From a bacterium (GTDB lineage Bacteria; AUK180), in contig JAGGYO010000037.1 in assembly GCA_021162505.1 (NCBI GenBank), positions 1 to 6,560 of the forward strand: a stretch of DNA of 6,560 bases, written 5' to 3'. The notes under the pieces are model-generated. The model saw only the letters and a list, made by a program, of their open reading frames with translations, did no database searches and had not been told where the DNA came from. Within the stretch, counting starts at the first letter, position 1, and each line of letters opens with the position of its first letter. Positions 6,291-6,560 of this stretch are shown here, one piece after another. A program made the translations under genes and the position numbers.

Positions 6291-6560
6291 GATACAACTT
6301 GATTTAGAAAGATAATAACTTGCGAACGACTTCTCCAGAGGGATACGATCCGAGTTTCAATTCAGGGACTTTTGTCCCGTATTAGGGACATTACCTTAAA
6401 CTTATTTTGTTCATATTCAAAGTTTAGTAAAATGGATTCACATATGTTTGTTAGTAAATCAATCTTTACTTTCATAAGGGGATAAGTTAAGGTATGTCCT
6501 GATACAACTTGATTTAGAAAGATAATAACTTGCGAACGACTTCTCCAGAGGGATACGATC

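Larger units (their letters stand above)
6144..6560. repeat. 210-bp tandem repeat, two copies (second cut by window edge)
   Basis: Copy 1 is 6144-6353 and copy 2 is 6354-6560, which lacks only its last 3 bases. Both begin GTTTCAATTCAGGGAC and reach GAGGGATACGATC. Over the 207 comparable bases I see one difference, A at 6233 against T at 6443. The preceding bases differ (T at 6143, A at 6353), so the left edge of the unit is at 6144. The middle is very AT-rich, while the last 35 bases are mixed. The unit is 70 codons long. On the minus strand one frame is open through it except for a single TGA, and contains a 37-codon ATG ORF (6152-6265 and 6362-6475) without a ribosome site. The array may continue to the right. 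No transposase is attached, so it could be a satellite-like array, the end of a mobile element or a regulatory block; the sequence does not decide. Confidence 0.9.

Noticed and set aside
6144..6560. CRISPR-like start GTTTCAATTC in each repeat
   Set aside because: The repeated unit is 210 bp with no variable spacer. Only the first ten bases resemble some CRISPR repeats, and no cas gene is present.

Overview
The window looks like AT-rich bacterial chromosome, and nearly everything readable is on the minus strand, so transcription runs from high to low coordinates. Two sampled 60-base lines show the contrast: about 28% GC in gltX and about 50% in part of the 5.0-6.0 kb segment. A bacterial-type GluRS, a bacterial dihydrolipoamide dehydrogenase and AGGAGG-type ribosome sites make a bacterium near certain. 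The phylum cannot be fixed from the sequence. The secreted TPR protein and the FAD-linked oxidase would suit an anaerobic, possibly diderm organism, but that is inference.

Region 1 (1-4741) is one compact operon, in transcription order: a YfcE/MJ0936-type metallophosphoesterase, glutamyl-tRNA synthetase (gltX), dihydrolipoamide dehydrogenase (lpdA), a secreted TPR protein, and a GlcD-type FAD-linked oxidase cut by the left window edge. The first two junctions overlap by 11 and 8 nt, the third has an 11-nt gap and the last a 39-nt gap. This suggests translational coupling of a housekeeping synthetase with redox and envelope functions. The two flavoproteins could both belong to 2-oxo or 2-hydroxy acid metabolism, but no E1/E2 or glycine-cleavage partner is visible.

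Region 2 (about 4742-4985) holds the broken 3' part of an unrecognised gene that stops just before the operon. A candidate promoter overlaps its last codons.

Region 3 (about 4954-6171) is compositionally different. One frame is open for 345 codons behind an ideal AGGAGG site. A second frame on the same strand is also almost free of stops (two in about 406 codons). By hand count, each frame avoids stops more than the other frame would require. Either two proteins overlap here, or one frame is a decayed gene and the other its unusually open shadow. Neither product was recognised.

Region 4 (6144-6560) is a 210-bp tandem duplication, nearly perfect and cut by the window edge. Each unit carries competing hairpins, a long imperfect stem-loop and a 37-codon minus-strand ORF.

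I found no tRNA, rRNA, CRISPR array, transposase or known defence system. The novelty candidates are the dual-open-frame segment and the structured repeat beside it.
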